From Aestuariicoccus sp032586235 (lineage in GTDB: Bacteria > Pseudomonadota > Alphaproteobacteria > Rhodobacterales > Rhodobacteraceae): 64,000 nucleotides of DNA. The position numbers were made by a program, and so were the translations under genes. The notes below the pieces were generated by a model. That model did no database searches and had not been told where the DNA came from. It worked only from the letters and a program-made list of their open reading frames with translations. Positions within the stretch are counted from its first letter, which is position 1; every line of letters starts with the position of its first letter. This document shows positions 1-8,147 of the stretch, one piece after another. The stretch lies in the NCBI RefSeq assembly GCF_032586235.1, contig NZ_JAWHTD010000012.1, forward strand, positions 42,831 to 106,830. The letters run 5' to 3'.

Positions 1-48
1 ATCATAATGCCTATGGGTCCAACTCCTTCACACGAGGGGCGGCATCCC

Positions 49-327
49 TCAGGTCTCTTCGCCAAAGCGATCGGCAACCAACGCCTCGATCGCATCCGCC
101 AGGGCCAGCGCGTCCGGCCCCGAGGTCTGAACCTCAATAGTGGTTCCTTTCGAGGCTGCCAACATCAAAAGGCCCATGATGCTGTCGCCGCTGGCCGTCA
201 GCCCGTCCTTCAAGACCTCGGCCTGCGCGTCGAAGCCTTCGACGACCTCGACCAGCTTGGCCGAGGCCCGCGCGTGCAGGCCTTTCTCGTTCACGATCTT
301 GAGGCTGCGGTGGACTGTGTCACTCAT
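49..327 (-). CDS. ptsH: HPr family phosphocarrier protein
   Basis: Small phosphocarrier (92 aa) of the phosphotransferase system, acting in the cytoplasm. The active-site histidine H18 sits in GLHARAS, and the region around S49 (GDSIMGLL) matches the regulatory serine phosphorylated by HPr kinase. It is the last gene of the minus-strand run starting at chvI, 22 bp after the EIIA gene. No sugar permease EIIB/C is nearby, so, as known for alphaproteobacteria, this PTS is probably regulatory rather than a sugar importer. The partner enzyme I is not in the window. Confidence 0.93.
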   Translation of the reverse strand: MSDTVHRSLKIVNEKGLHARASAKLVEVVEGFDAQAEVLKDGLTASGDSIMGLLMLAASKGTTIEVQTSGPDALALADAIEALVADRFGEET

Positions 328-349
328 GAGAGGGGGGCGCTTTCATCAT

Positions 350-763
350 TCAGTCTGCGGAACCGGCGCCGTCCTTGGCGCGCACGTTCTGAGAATCGAT
401 ATATTTCCGTCCGGCCTCTAGCGCATCGCGCACCGCGACCGCCACCGATTTGTCGCGGCTCTTGGCCAGTTTGATCAGCATCGGCAGGTTGGCGCCATAA
501 AGGATGCGGCGGTCCTCGGGCTGGCAGGCCCGCAGGCTAAGGTTGGAGGGCGAGCCGCCGAACATGTCGGTCACCAGAACCACGCCGTCGCCGGTGTCGA
601 CCTGATCCGCCGCTGCGCAAATCTCGGCCTGCTTGGCGGCGCGGTCGTGGTCGGCCTCGATCGAGATCGCCTGGATGCCTTTCTGGTGACCGACCACATG
701 CTCGACCGCCGCGAGGTATTCGCGCGCCAGCCCGCCATGTGCCACGATCACGATGCCGATCAA
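350..763 (-). CDS. PTS EIIA component, mannose family
   Basis: Protein of 137 aa with the EIIA-Man fold signature: H9 in IVIVAHGGLA is the expected phosphorylation site and TDMFGGSPSNL is the conserved second motif. It would accept phosphate from HPr. The start overlaps the rapZ stop by 4 bp, implying translational coupling. No cognate EIIB, EIIC or EIID is seen, so it is inferred to be a regulatory EIIA that signals PTS phosphorylation state. The family is often called PtsM or EIIA-Man in alphaproteobacteria. Confidence 0.9.
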   Translation of the reverse strand: MIGIVIVAHGGLAREYLAAVEHVVGHQKGIQAISIEADHDRAAKQAEICAAADQVDTGDGVVLVTDMFGGSPSNLSLRACQPEDRRILYGANLPMLIKLAKSRDKSVAVAVRDALEAGRKYIDSQNVRAKDGAGSAD

Positions 764-1686
764 CCCGGTGCCTTTCCGTCTGTTGGTGTCCTTGCGCCGG
801 GCGTGAGGGGCAATCGCCTGCGCTCCAGCTCGCGATGCTTAATTGACACCTGCCAGCCTTCCGCCGCAAGGCCGCTTGCCACCTTTTCCGTCACGAATAC
901 CGACCTGTGTTGCCCGCCGGTACACCCGAAGCCCAGAGAAAAATGCGCCTTGCCCTCGGCCACATATGCCGGAAGAAGAAAAAGCGTCAATTCAATCGCC
1001 TTTTGGATGAATCCCGAAAATCGGTCGTCGTCCGAGACATACTCGGCGACGGCCGCGTCCAGCCCGGTCATGCCGCGCAGCTCTGGCACCCAATGCGGGT
1101 TGCGCAGGAAGCGGCAGTCGAGCGCCATGTCGAGCCCCTGCGGCAGGCCGCGCTTGTAGGAGAACGAGTGCAGCGAGATCGCCATGCGCTGGCCGGTCTC
1201 CATGCCAAACCAGCCCTGCATTTCGCTGCGCAGGTCGTGCGGTGTCAGTTCGGTGGTGTCGATCAGAATGTCGGCGCCGATGCGGACGCCTTCGAGCAGG
1301 GCAATCTCGCGCGCAATGCCTTCCGTGGGCGTTTCGTCGGGGGCGAGCGGGTGGCGGCGGCGGGTTTCGGAATAGCGCCGGGCCAGCACCTCGGGGGCGC
1401 AGTCGAGATAAAGCAGCGAGGACGAGCGGTCTATGTTCGCATTCATCTGGGCGTGCAGATCAAGCAGGCCGCCTGCGGAAAACTCGCGGTTGCGCACGTC
1501 GATGCCCAGCGCCACGGGCCGCGCCAGTGCCGGACCCTCCATCAGGCGGGGGATCAGGCTGAGCGGCATGTTGTCGATCGCCTCATAGCCCAGATCCTCG
1601 AGCGCGTTGATCGCCGTGGCCCGCCCGGCCCCGGACGGGCCGGTGACCAGCACGACCCTGTGCGATCCCGGCGGTGACGGCGTCAT
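760..1686 (-). CDS. rapZ: RapZ-type RNase adapter / nucleotide-binding protein
   Basis: RapZ (YvcJ/YhbJ) family, 308 aa, close to the usual length. The N-terminal P-loop is at residues 16-24 (GPSGAGRAT), and the C-terminal half carries the family motifs HSFSYKRGLP and GCTGGQHRSV. In enterobacteria RapZ directs RNase E to a small RNA controlling glucosamine-6-phosphate synthase; the role in alphaproteobacteria is less clear. The usual Walker A lysine is arginine here. It overlaps hprK and the EIIA gene by 4 bp each, so the three are likely translated together. Confidence 0.93.
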   Translation of the reverse strand: MTPSPPGSHRVVLVTGPSGAGRATAINALEDLGYEAIDNMPLSLIPRLMEGPALARPVALGIDVRNREFSAGGLLDLHAQMNANIDRSSSLLYLDCAPEVLARRYSETRRRHPLAPDETPTEGIAREIALLEGVRIGADILIDTTELTPHDLRSEMQGWFGMETGQRMAISLHSFSYKRGLPQGLDMALDCRFLRNPHWVPELRGMTGLDAAVAEYVSDDDRFSGFIQKAIELTLFLLPAYVAEGKAHFSLGFGCTGGQHRSVFVTEKVASGLAAEGWQVSIKHRELERRRLPLTPGARTPTDGKAPG

Positions 1687-2120
1687 TGTTCAGCATCCTT
1701 TCTTCCCACCCTGAGATATTGCACCAGGGCGGCGGGAAAACCGGGACTGTCGACCTTGTGAAGAAGCGGCAGCGATTGGCCCAGTATCGCCATGCTGCGC
1801 TGCGGCGGCAACCTCTGAATTTCGGTCTGGTCCAGATCGACAACGGCGGTCAGGATCGCGCCGTCCACCGCTTCGGCATGCAAAAGCCCGATGCCGCGCG
1901 CCTCGACGAGGCCCCGGATCGGCTCCGGGGCTGCGGCGGCGATGCCGTCGGGCGTTCGGCGCAGCACCACCCGGTCGTCGGCCACCAACGCGGCCCCGCG
2001 CGCCATCAGTTCCAGCGCGAGGGTCGATTTGCCGGATCCGGCCTTGCCGAGGATCAGGAGCGCCCGCCCGCTCAGCGCCACGCAGCTGGCGTGCAGGACC
2101 GTCGTGTCCCGGCCGCGCAT
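1683..2120 (-). CDS. hprK: Short HPr kinase/phosphorylase
   Basis: Only 145 aa, against about 310 aa in Firmicutes. It keeps the C-terminal catalytic domain with Walker A GKAGSGKST and the following ALVADDRVVLRR segment, and lacks the N-terminal domain. This truncated form is the normal alphaproteobacterial version, so it is not a broken gene. It would phosphorylate the regulatory serine of HPr (49-327). It lies 4 bp downstream of chvG and overlaps rapZ by 4 bp, linking the PTS to the ChvGI two-component system. Confidence 0.92.
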   Translation of the reverse strand: MRGRDTTVLHASCVALSGRALLILGKAGSGKSTLALELMARGAALVADDRVVLRRTPDGIAAAAPEPIRGLVEARGIGLLHAEAVDGAILTAVVDLDQTEIQRLPPQRSMAILGQSLPLLHKVDSPGFPAALVQYLRVGRKDAEQ

Positions 2121-2124
2121 CCGC

Positions 2125-3849
2125 TCAGATCGGCAGGCCGACCACGAAGCGCGCGCCGAGCGGTTCGGAGGTCACGTCGGCCTCGGTCGGGCGGATGTTC
2201 TCGGCCCAGATCACGCCGCCATGCGCCTCGACGATCTGTTTCGAGATCGCCAGCCCCAGACCGGAATTGTTGCCGAAATCGTTTTCGGGGCGCTGCGAGT
2301 AGAACCGCTTGAAGATCTTCTGCAACGCCTCGTCGGGGATGCCGGGGCCGGTGTCCTCGACCACCACAAGCACGCGGTTGTCGCGCCGGCGCGCCCAGAT
2401 GCGGATGGCGTCGCCATCCTCGCAAAAGCTAATGGCGTTGGTGATGAGGTTGACAAAGACCTGCGCCAGCCGCGGTTCCAGCCCGTGGATGGGGATCGGG
2501 CGGTTGGGCAGGTCGACGATGAACTCGATCCCCTTCTTGCGGGCATCTTCACCCAGGTATTGCGAGAGGTTGTTCAGCATGTCCAGCAGGTCGAACTGCT
2601 GTTCCTCTTCCTTGACCAGCTCGGAATCGAGCCGCGAGGCGTTCGAGATGTCGCTGACCAGACGGTCGAGCCGGCGCACGTCATGTTCGATGACATTGAG
2701 CAGCTTTTCGCGGTGATCCTCTTTCTTGACGATCCGCAGCGACCCGATGGCCGAGCGCAGCGACGCCAGCGGGTTCTTGATCTCATGCGCCACGTCGGCG
2801 GCGAATTGTTCGTTCGATTCGATCCGGTCGTAGAGCGCGCCGACCATGCCGCGCAACGCCCCCGACAGGCGGCCGATCTCGTCCGGGCGCGCGGTCAGGT
2901 CGGGAATGCGGATGCGCCCCGGGGCGACCGACCGGCTGTTGCGGTCGCGTCCCAGTTCGGCGGCATCCGCCAGGTCCGAGATCGGGTTCGAGATGGTCGA
3001 GGCCAGCACCAGGCTGAGCCCGATCGACACCAGTGTGGCGATCACGAACATCTGCAGCACGCGTTCCCGTTCGGCCCGCACAGCCGCGTCGATCTCGGCC
3101 GCGGTGGCGACGATGGCGACGGTGCCAAGGATGGTGCCGCCCTGCCGGATCGGCGTCAGCGCCGTAAACACGGTTTCCCCGCCCGGCCCGCGCCCCGCGA
3201 CGATGCGCGTGCGGGACGGATCGCCGGCCTCTATCATCCGGCGCACGCGGTCCTCGAGCACGATCTCGGTCAATGGGGCCGAAAGGCCGAAGAGCCGCGA
3301 GGCCCCCTGCCAGAGGCTGTTGAGGAAATCGGAAATCACGGTGCGCTTCGGCTCTGCGGCACCGGGCGGCGTAAGGCCGCGCAAGACGCCCTCGCGCTCG
3401 CCGACGAGGAAGTTGCCCGCGTCGAAGATCAGCAGGTCGATGCCGCTGCGCAGGTCGACACCGGCCAGCGTTCCGGTCACGTCGATGCCGTCCGACGCAA
3501 CGAGGCTGACCGGCGCGCCGGGCGGCAGCTGCGCCTCGAAGATGTCGGCGATCAGCTCGACCTCGGTATAAAGCGCGGCCTGGGTCTGAACCGCCAGCGT
3601 ATCGCGGGAGGAATTCAGCCAAAGGATCCCCGCCACGAGGATGTTGAGCGCGATCAGGTTGAAGGTGATGATCTTGCGGGTCAGCGGCGAGCGGTTCAGC
3701 GAGAACACGCCGCGCCGGGCGCGGTTGGCCTGCAATTCCTGCGAAACCGTTCCGTCGGGCGCGACCCAGTCGTCGCCCAGAACGACATCTGAATCGCGCC
3801 GCTCGGCGGCGCGATCGTCGCTGTCTGGAATCCGCTCCGCAAGCGCCAT
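2125..3849 (-). CDS. chvG: Sensor histidine kinase ChvG
   Basis: Inner-membrane sensor kinase, 574 aa. It has a cytoplasmic N-terminus of about 58 residues, TM1 near residues 59-79 (KIITFNLIALNILVAGIL), a large periplasmic domain, TM2 near 268-288, a HAMP segment, the phosphoacceptor H355 in VAHEIKNPLASL, and an ATPase domain with the N box (NLITNAISF), DTGPGIP and GLGLAISK. Synteny with chvI, hprK and pckA identifies it as ChvG/ExoS, which in related bacteria responds to envelope or acid stress. It ends 4 bp before hprK. Confidence 0.95.
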   Translation of the reverse strand: MALAERIPDSDDRAAERRDSDVVLGDDWVAPDGTVSQELQANRARRGVFSLNRSPLTRKIITFNLIALNILVAGILWLNSSRDTLAVQTQAALYTEVELIADIFEAQLPPGAPVSLVASDGIDVTGTLAGVDLRSGIDLLIFDAGNFLVGEREGVLRGLTPPGAAEPKRTVISDFLNSLWQGASRLFGLSAPLTEIVLEDRVRRMIEAGDPSRTRIVAGRGPGGETVFTALTPIRQGGTILGTVAIVATAAEIDAAVRAERERVLQMFVIATLVSIGLSLVLASTISNPISDLADAAELGRDRNSRSVAPGRIRIPDLTARPDEIGRLSGALRGMVGALYDRIESNEQFAADVAHEIKNPLASLRSAIGSLRIVKKEDHREKLLNVIEHDVRRLDRLVSDISNASRLDSELVKEEEQQFDLLDMLNNLSQYLGEDARKKGIEFIVDLPNRPIPIHGLEPRLAQVFVNLITNAISFCEDGDAIRIWARRRDNRVLVVVEDTGPGIPDEALQKIFKRFYSQRPENDFGNNSGLGLAISKQIVEAHGGVIWAENIRPTEADVTSEPLGARFVVGLPI

Positions 3850-3852
3850 GGC

Positions 3853-4554
3853 TTACTCTTCGTTGTAGCGGTATCCGATACCGTAGAGCGTCTCGATGGC
3901 CGAGAAATCGTCATCGACGCTGCGCATCTTCTTGCGCAGGCGCTTGATGTGGCTGTCGATCGTGCGGTCGTCGACATAGACCTGGTCGTCATAGGCCACG
4001 TCCATCAGCTGATCGCGCGACTTCACGAATCCGGGGCGCTGAGCGAGCGCCTGCAACAGCAGGAATTCGGTCACGGTCAGCGAAACATCCTTGCCCTTCC
4101 AGGTCACCGAATGGCGCAGCGGGTCCATGGTCAGCGACCCGCGGGTCATCAGCTTGGTTTCCTCGGTGTCGCCGACGATGTCGCCCGCGACCGCCTCTTG
4201 CCGGCGCAGCAGCGCGCGGATGCGTTCGACCAGCAGGCGCTGGCTGAAAGGCTTCTTCACATAATCGTCCGCGCCCATCCGCAGGCCCAGAACCTCGTCG
4301 ATCTCGTCGTCCTTGGAGGTCAGGAAAATCACCGGCATCTTGGATTTCTGGCGCACCCGCTGCAGCAAATCCATGCCGTCCATGCGCGGCATCTTGATGT
4401 CAAAGACGGCCATGTCGGGCATTTTCTTGTTGAACGCGTCCAGCGCGGCCTGCCCGTCATTGTAAGTTTCAACTTCGAAGCCTTCGGCCTCAAGAGTCAT
4501 GGACACCGATGTCAGGATGTTCCTGTCATCGTCCACAAGGGCGATTTTCGACAT
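3853..4554 (-). CDS. chvI: Response regulator ChvI
   Basis: OmpR/PhoB-type regulator, 233 aa. The receiver domain has acidic residues D8-D10 (VDDD) and phosphoacceptor D52 (VFDIKMPRMDG); the C-terminal winged helix includes SRDQLMDVAYDDQVYVDDRT and the end IGYRYNEE. It is the first gene of the minus-strand chvI-chvG-hprK-rapZ-EIIA-HPr run, 3 bp before chvG. The promoter should lie in the 339-bp divergent gap shared with pckA. Acts as DNA-binding partner of ChvG. Confidence 0.95.
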   Translation of the reverse strand: MSKIALVDDDRNILTSVSMTLEAEGFEVETYNDGQAALDAFNKKMPDMAVFDIKMPRMDGMDLLQRVRQKSKMPVIFLTSKDDEIDEVLGLRMGADDYVKKPFSQRLLVERIRALLRRQEAVAGDIVGDTEETKLMTRGSLTMDPLRHSVTWKGKDVSLTVTEFLLLQALAQRPGFVKSRDQLMDVAYDDQVYVDDRTIDSHIKRLRKKMRSVDDDFSAIETLYGIGYRYNEE

Positions 4555-4725
4555 GGATTTGGTTTCCTTCGACTGCTCATTTGCCTGTTTTTTTCACCGT
4601 TATGCTGGATTTTTGCCTTTACAACAATCCCTAACTGCGATTCAGCAGGCGTTTCCCCCGTGATTGCACGTCAATTTCCGTAAGGAATGGCTAAATTGCC
4701 TCACCTTTAACCCTGAGCATTTGAA

Positions 4726-4757
4726 TGGTTGCGCTAAACCGTCGTTGGTTGCGCTAA
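4726..4757. repeat. Direct repeat TGGTTGCGCTAA, 20-bp spacing
   Basis: Two identical 12-mers, 4726-4737 and 4746-4757, start exactly 20 bp apart, about two helical turns, upstream of the candidate pckA promoter. The arrangement suggests a binding site for a transcription factor occupying one face of the helix. Which factor is unknown from sequence alone; a LacI-type regulator of pckA is one possibility by analogy with other alphaproteobacteria. Confidence 0.5.
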
Positions 4758-4773
4758 CTGTGCGTTTGCGTCC

Positions 4774-4803
4774 TGTTCACGCCCCAAACCGACATGTTAT
4801 GAT
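4774..4803 (+). promoter_or_regulatory. Candidate pckA promoter
   Basis: TGTTCA (4774-4779), an 18-bp spacer and TATGAT (4798-4803) form a weak sigma-70-like promoter about 90 bp upstream of the pckA start. The -10 is good and the -35 is poor, which would fit an activated or repressed gene. Inferred only from spacing and resemblance. Confidence 0.35.
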
Positions 4804-4893
4804 CGTATATCCGCGGCATGATGCGGCGGAACGGCGCGGCAGCGCGCCTCAAATCGGACCGCCGCAGCTGGCGCGGCTACAGGAGCTTGGCAG

Positions 4894-6492
4894 ATGACAT
4901 TTGGACGGGTGAACCCGCAATTCCGGCTTGAAGATCAGGGGATCGAAGGGCTGGGCAATGTCTATTACAATCTTATGGAGCCCGCGCTGATCGAAGCCGC
5001 GCTCAAACGCGAGGAAGGCCGGCTCGGCAAGGGCGGGTGCTTTATGGTGTCCACGGGCAAGTTCACGGGCCGGTCGCCCAAGGACAAGCACGTCGTCAAG
5101 ACCGACAGCGTCGCCGACAGCATCTGGTGGGACAACAACGCCGAAATGTCGCCCGAGGGCTTCGATGCACTCTATGACGACATGATCGCCCATATGAAGG
5201 GGCGCGACTACTTTGTGCAGGACCTCGTGGGCGGCGCCGATCCGGCGCATTCCATCGACGTGCGCGTGGTGACCGAACTGGCCTGGCACGGTCTGTTCAT
5301 CCGCCACATGCTGCGCCGCCCCGACCGCGACGAACTGGATGGGTTCACCGCCGATTTCACGGTCATCAACTGCCCCAGCTTCCAGGCGGACCCCGAGCGC
5401 CACAACTGCCGGTCGGAAACCGTGATCGCGATGAACTTCGACCGCAAGCTGATCCTGATCGGCGGCACCGAATACGCGGGCGAGAACAAGAAATCGGTGT
5501 TCACGCTGCTGAACTATCTGCTGCCCGAAAAGGGCATCATGCCGATGCATTGCTCGGCCAACCATGCCAAGGGCAACCCGGTGGACACCGCGGTCTTCTT
5601 CGGTCTGTCGGGCACCGGCAAGACAACCCTGTCGGCCGATCCCGACCGCGTCCTGATCGGCGACGACGAACATGGCTGGTCCGACCGCGGCACCTTCAAC
5701 TTCGAAGGCGGCTGCTATGCCAAGACCATCAACCTCAGCCGCGAGGCTGAGCCCGAGATCTACGACACCACGACCAAGTTCGGCACGGTGATCGAGAACA
5801 TGGTCTATGACGAGGACACGTTCGAGCTCGATTTCGACGACGACAGCCTGACCGCCAACATGCGCTGCGCCTATCCGCTCGAATATATCTCGAACGCCTC
5901 GGCCACGGCGCTTGGCGGGCATCCCAAGAACATCATCATGCTGACCTGCGACGCCTTCGGCGTGCTGCCGCCCATCGCGCGGTTGACCCCGGCGCAGGCG
6001 ATGTACCACTTCCTGTCGGGTTTCACCGCCAAGGTCGCCGGAACCGAACGCGGCGTGACCGAACCGCAGCCCACCTTCTCGACCTGCTTCGGCGCGCCCT
6101 TCATGCCGCGCCGCCCCGAGGTCTATGGCAACCTGCTGCGCGAAAAGATCGCCAAGCACGGCGCGACCTGCTGGCTGGTCAACACCGGCTGGACCGGCGG
6201 CGCCTTCGGCGAGGGTCAGCGGATGCCGATCAAGGCGACGCGAGCGCTGCTGACAGCGGCGCTCAGCGGCTCGCTGGCCGGAGCAGAGTTCCGCAAGGAC
6301 CCGAATTTCGGCTTCGAGGTGCCGGTCGACGTGGCCGGCGTGCCGAACCTGCTGCTCGACCCGCGCAAGACCTGGGAAGACAAGGCGGCATACGATGCGC
6401 AGGCGGAAAAGCTGGTGCAGATGTTCGCCGACAATTTCGCGCAATACGTGCCCTATATCGACGACGACGTGAAGGCCGCCGCCATCGGCTGA
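4894..6492 (+). CDS. pckA: Phosphoenolpyruvate carboxykinase (ATP)
   Basis: ATP-dependent PEP carboxykinase, 532 aa, the usual length. It converts oxaloacetate plus ATP to PEP and CO2, the first committed step of gluconeogenesis from C2/C4 acids. Visible motifs: the kinase-1a P-loop GLSGTGKTTLSADP, metal-binding IGDDEHGW, the substrate arginine region TGKFTGRSPKDKHV, and NTGWTGG. An AGGAG site lies 9 bp before the ATG. It is monocistronic, divergent from chvI and closed by a strong terminator at 6523-6554. Confidence 0.97.
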   Translation: MTFGRVNPQFRLEDQGIEGLGNVYYNLMEPALIEAALKREEGRLGKGGCFMVSTGKFTGRSPKDKHVVKTDSVADSIWWDNNAEMSPEGFDALYDDMIAHMKGRDYFVQDLVGGADPAHSIDVRVVTELAWHGLFIRHMLRRPDRDELDGFTADFTVINCPSFQADPERHNCRSETVIAMNFDRKLILIGGTEYAGENKKSVFTLLNYLLPEKGIMPMHCSANHAKGNPVDTAVFFGLSGTGKTTLSADPDRVLIGDDEHGWSDRGTFNFEGGCYAKTINLSREAEPEIYDTTTKFGTVIENMVYDEDTFELDFDDDSLTANMRCAYPLEYISNASATALGGHPKNIIMLTCDAFGVLPPIARLTPAQAMYHFLSGFTAKVAGTERGVTEPQPTFSTCFGAPFMPRRPEVYGNLLREKIAKHGATCWLVNTGWTGGAFGEGQRMPIKATRALLTAALSGSLAGAEFRKDPNFGFEVPVDVAGVPNLLLDPRKTWEDKAAYDAQAEKLVQMFADNFAQYVPYIDDDVKAAAIG

Positions 6493-6522
6493 CCCTCGGC
6501 CTCTCGCAGGGACCTGCGATTA

Positions 6523-6554
6523 CGCCCCGGCCACCCGGCCGGGGCGTTTTTTTT
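6523..6554 (+). terminator. Intrinsic terminator after pckA
   Basis: A perfect 10-bp GC stem (6523-6532 with 6537-6546, CGCCCCGGCC) with an ACCC loop is followed directly by eight T residues (6547-6554). This is a textbook rho-independent terminator, 30 bp after the pckA stop codon. Confidence 0.95.
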
Positions 6555-6686
6555 GCGTGACGGCGTGTAACCGCCGGGTGGGACGTGCCGGGGCGATTTC
6601 GCAAATACCAGCTCCATATCGTGGCGCGTGATGCGCCACCCCAAGAGGACGGATGCGAAGGCGAACGATTCGCGCTATGCTTCGCC

Positions 6687-7214
6687 ATGCGTTTCGTTTT
6701 TGCCTTCCTGCTGCTTTTGCCCGCCGCCGCCCTCGCCGCCCCGGCAGAGTTCGACCCCGCCCGTGTAGACGTCACCCAAGGCGCCTTTTGCGAGGTGCCC
6801 TCGGTCGAGTCCCGCGACGCGCCCGACACGGCGGCGGGCAAGATCGACCTTTACGCCTCGACGCCCGAATTCATGTGGCTGACGGCGCGGGTTCCGGCGG
6901 TGCACGGGATCACCTTCGGCGTGCGGACCCGGATTCTGGATGGCCGTATCCTCAACGGTGCGGTCGTGACCCTGACCCATCCGCCGTTCAAGGGCACCGG
7001 CGTGACCCGGCAAAGCTATCTGACCAGCATCGGCGGCGGCGGTGTGTCGATCAACGCCTACACGTTCGACCTGCCCGAGGAACTGGTCACCGGGACCTGG
7101 CGCTTTGAGGTTTCCCATCAGGGCCGCACGGTCTATACCGCCGCGTTCGAGGTCGTCCCCGCCCGTGCGATGCCCGAGATCGCCGGGGCTTGCGGCGGCC
7201 TGCCGCTCAGCTGA
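6687..7214 (+). CDS. Secreted protein, DUF3859-like
   Basis: Protein of 175 aa with a clear signal peptide (MRFVFAFLLLLPAAALAAPA), so probably periplasmic. The mature part is a small beta-rich domain (GITFGVRTRI, VTLTHPPFKGTG, WRFEVSHQGRTVY) resembling the DUF3859 family of Rhodobacteraceae; the function is unknown. The ATG at 6687 is chosen because it starts the signal peptide; the frame extends upstream to 6585 but would put 34 charged residues before it. Single gene, convergent with the permease at 7230. Confidence 0.7.
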   Translation: MRFVFAFLLLLPAAALAAPAEFDPARVDVTQGAFCEVPSVESRDAPDTAAGKIDLYASTPEFMWLTARVPAVHGITFGVRTRILDGRILNGAVVTLTHPPFKGTGVTRQSYLTSIGGGGVSINAYTFDLPEELVTGTWRFEVSHQGRTVYTAAFEVVPARAMPEIAGACGGLPLS

Positions 7215-7229
7215 GCGCCGTTCAGCCGC

Positions 7230-8000
7230 CTAGCCCAGAAACGCGCGCCGCACCAGATTGAGCCCACCCACCAGCAGAACCGCCAGCGTCGCCTTACGGA
7301 AGGTCGCGTGGTCGATCCGGTCCTGGATTTTCCCGCCGATCCACATGCCCAGAACCGCCGGCGGGATCATGGACAGCGAAAACAACATGGTCACCGGGTA
7401 GAGCACGCCCGACACCATATGCGCCAGTGTCAGCGCCACCGCGCCGAGGCCATAGATCACCCCCTGCACCCGCATCTGTTCGCGCTTTTCGGTGTTGAGC
7501 GCGGTCAGATAGGCCACCGTCGGCGGGCCCCAGATGCCCGCAAGCCCGCCCACCAGCCCGGTGAACGCGCCGAACGTCACCTCGAACCGCCGGGTGGGCG
7601 TCCGGTTCATGCGCGCCTGCCATCCCAGCAGCTGCGCCAGCGCGAAGGCGGCGACGGGTATCCCGATCAGCGCCATCATGACCTGCCCCGGCAGAAACGT
7701 CACCAGCTGCGCCGCCGACACCATCGCCAGCAGACCGGCCCCCAGAAACCAGCGGAACCGATGCACCGTTGCGATCGCCGCCGCGGGCCCCTGCCGCAGG
7801 GCCTGCATGCCGTTGGTGACCAGCGTGGGCAGGATCAACCCTGCAAGCGCCAGCCCCGGCGCCATGACGCTGCTCAGCCCCGAGATGATGATCATCGGCA
7901 TCGCAAAGCCGACCACGCCCTTGACGACGCCCGCAAGGAACGCAACTCCTGTGGCTAGGACCAGGACAATCGGCGGGAAGACATCGAAAAAGCTTTCCAT
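7230..8000 (-). CDS. TauE/SafE family membrane permease
   Basis: Protein of 256 aa, almost entirely hydrophobic, with about eight membrane segments and the TauE/SafE repeats (GVVKGVVGFAMPMI near the start, FGAFTGLVGGLAGIWGPP in the second half). The family is thought to move sulfite, sulfoacetate or other small organic anions across the inner membrane. No sulfonate-metabolism genes adjoin it, so the substrate cannot be inferred. It is convergent with the secreted protein and divergent from mcd. Confidence 0.85.
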   Translation of the reverse strand: MESFFDVFPPIVLVLATGVAFLAGVVKGVVGFAMPMIIISGLSSVMAPGLALAGLILPTLVTNGMQALRQGPAAAIATVHRFRWFLGAGLLAMVSAAQLVTFLPGQVMMALIGIPVAAFALAQLLGWQARMNRTPTRRFEVTFGAFTGLVGGLAGIWGPPTVAYLTALNTEKREQMRVQGVIYGLGAVALTLAHMVSGVLYPVTMLFSLSMIPPAVLGMWIGGKIQDRIDHATFRKATLAVLLVGGLNLVRRAFLG

Positions 8001-8046
8001 GCCGCCTGCTTACCACGCAGCATCCACGCTGCACCGCAAAAATAGT

Positions 8047-8096
8047 TTGCGCAATAATAGAACAACATGCCGCATCAAATGGTATTTTTGTTGCGC
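8047..8096. promoter_or_regulatory. Spaced TTGCGC elements upstream of mcd
   Basis: An 8-bp palindrome TTGCGCAA (8047-8054) and a half-matching TTGCGC (8091-8096) lie 44 bp apart, close to four helical turns, in the AT-rich gap between tauE and mcd. They may be operator sites for either divergent gene. No regulator can be named from the sequence. Confidence 0.35.
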
Positions 8097-8147
8097 TGCA
8101 CCTGCGAAATAGCTATCCCGGGCGGAACAGGACAAAGGAGCTGATTC

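Larger units (their letters stand above)
4555..4893. promoter_or_regulatory. Divergent chvI/pckA intergenic region
   Basis: This 339-bp gap holds no plausible gene. It must carry the promoters for both chvI (minus) and pckA (plus). It is more AT-rich than its surroundings. The visible features are a 12-bp direct repeat (4726-4757) and a candidate pckA promoter (4774-4803), listed separately. The pckA ribosome-binding site AGGAG is at about 4880. A shared control region for a stress regulator and a gluconeogenic enzyme is conserved in alphaproteobacteria. Confidence 0.6.

Noticed and set aside
1683..2120. hprK as a truncated pseudogene
   Set aside because: Its short length is the normal alphaproteobacterial form and the P-loop is intact.
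4849..6444. Long open frame on the minus strand of pckA
   Set aside because: It mirrors the codon bias of pckA in a GC-rich genome, has no recognisable motif and no ribosome site; pckA itself is certain.
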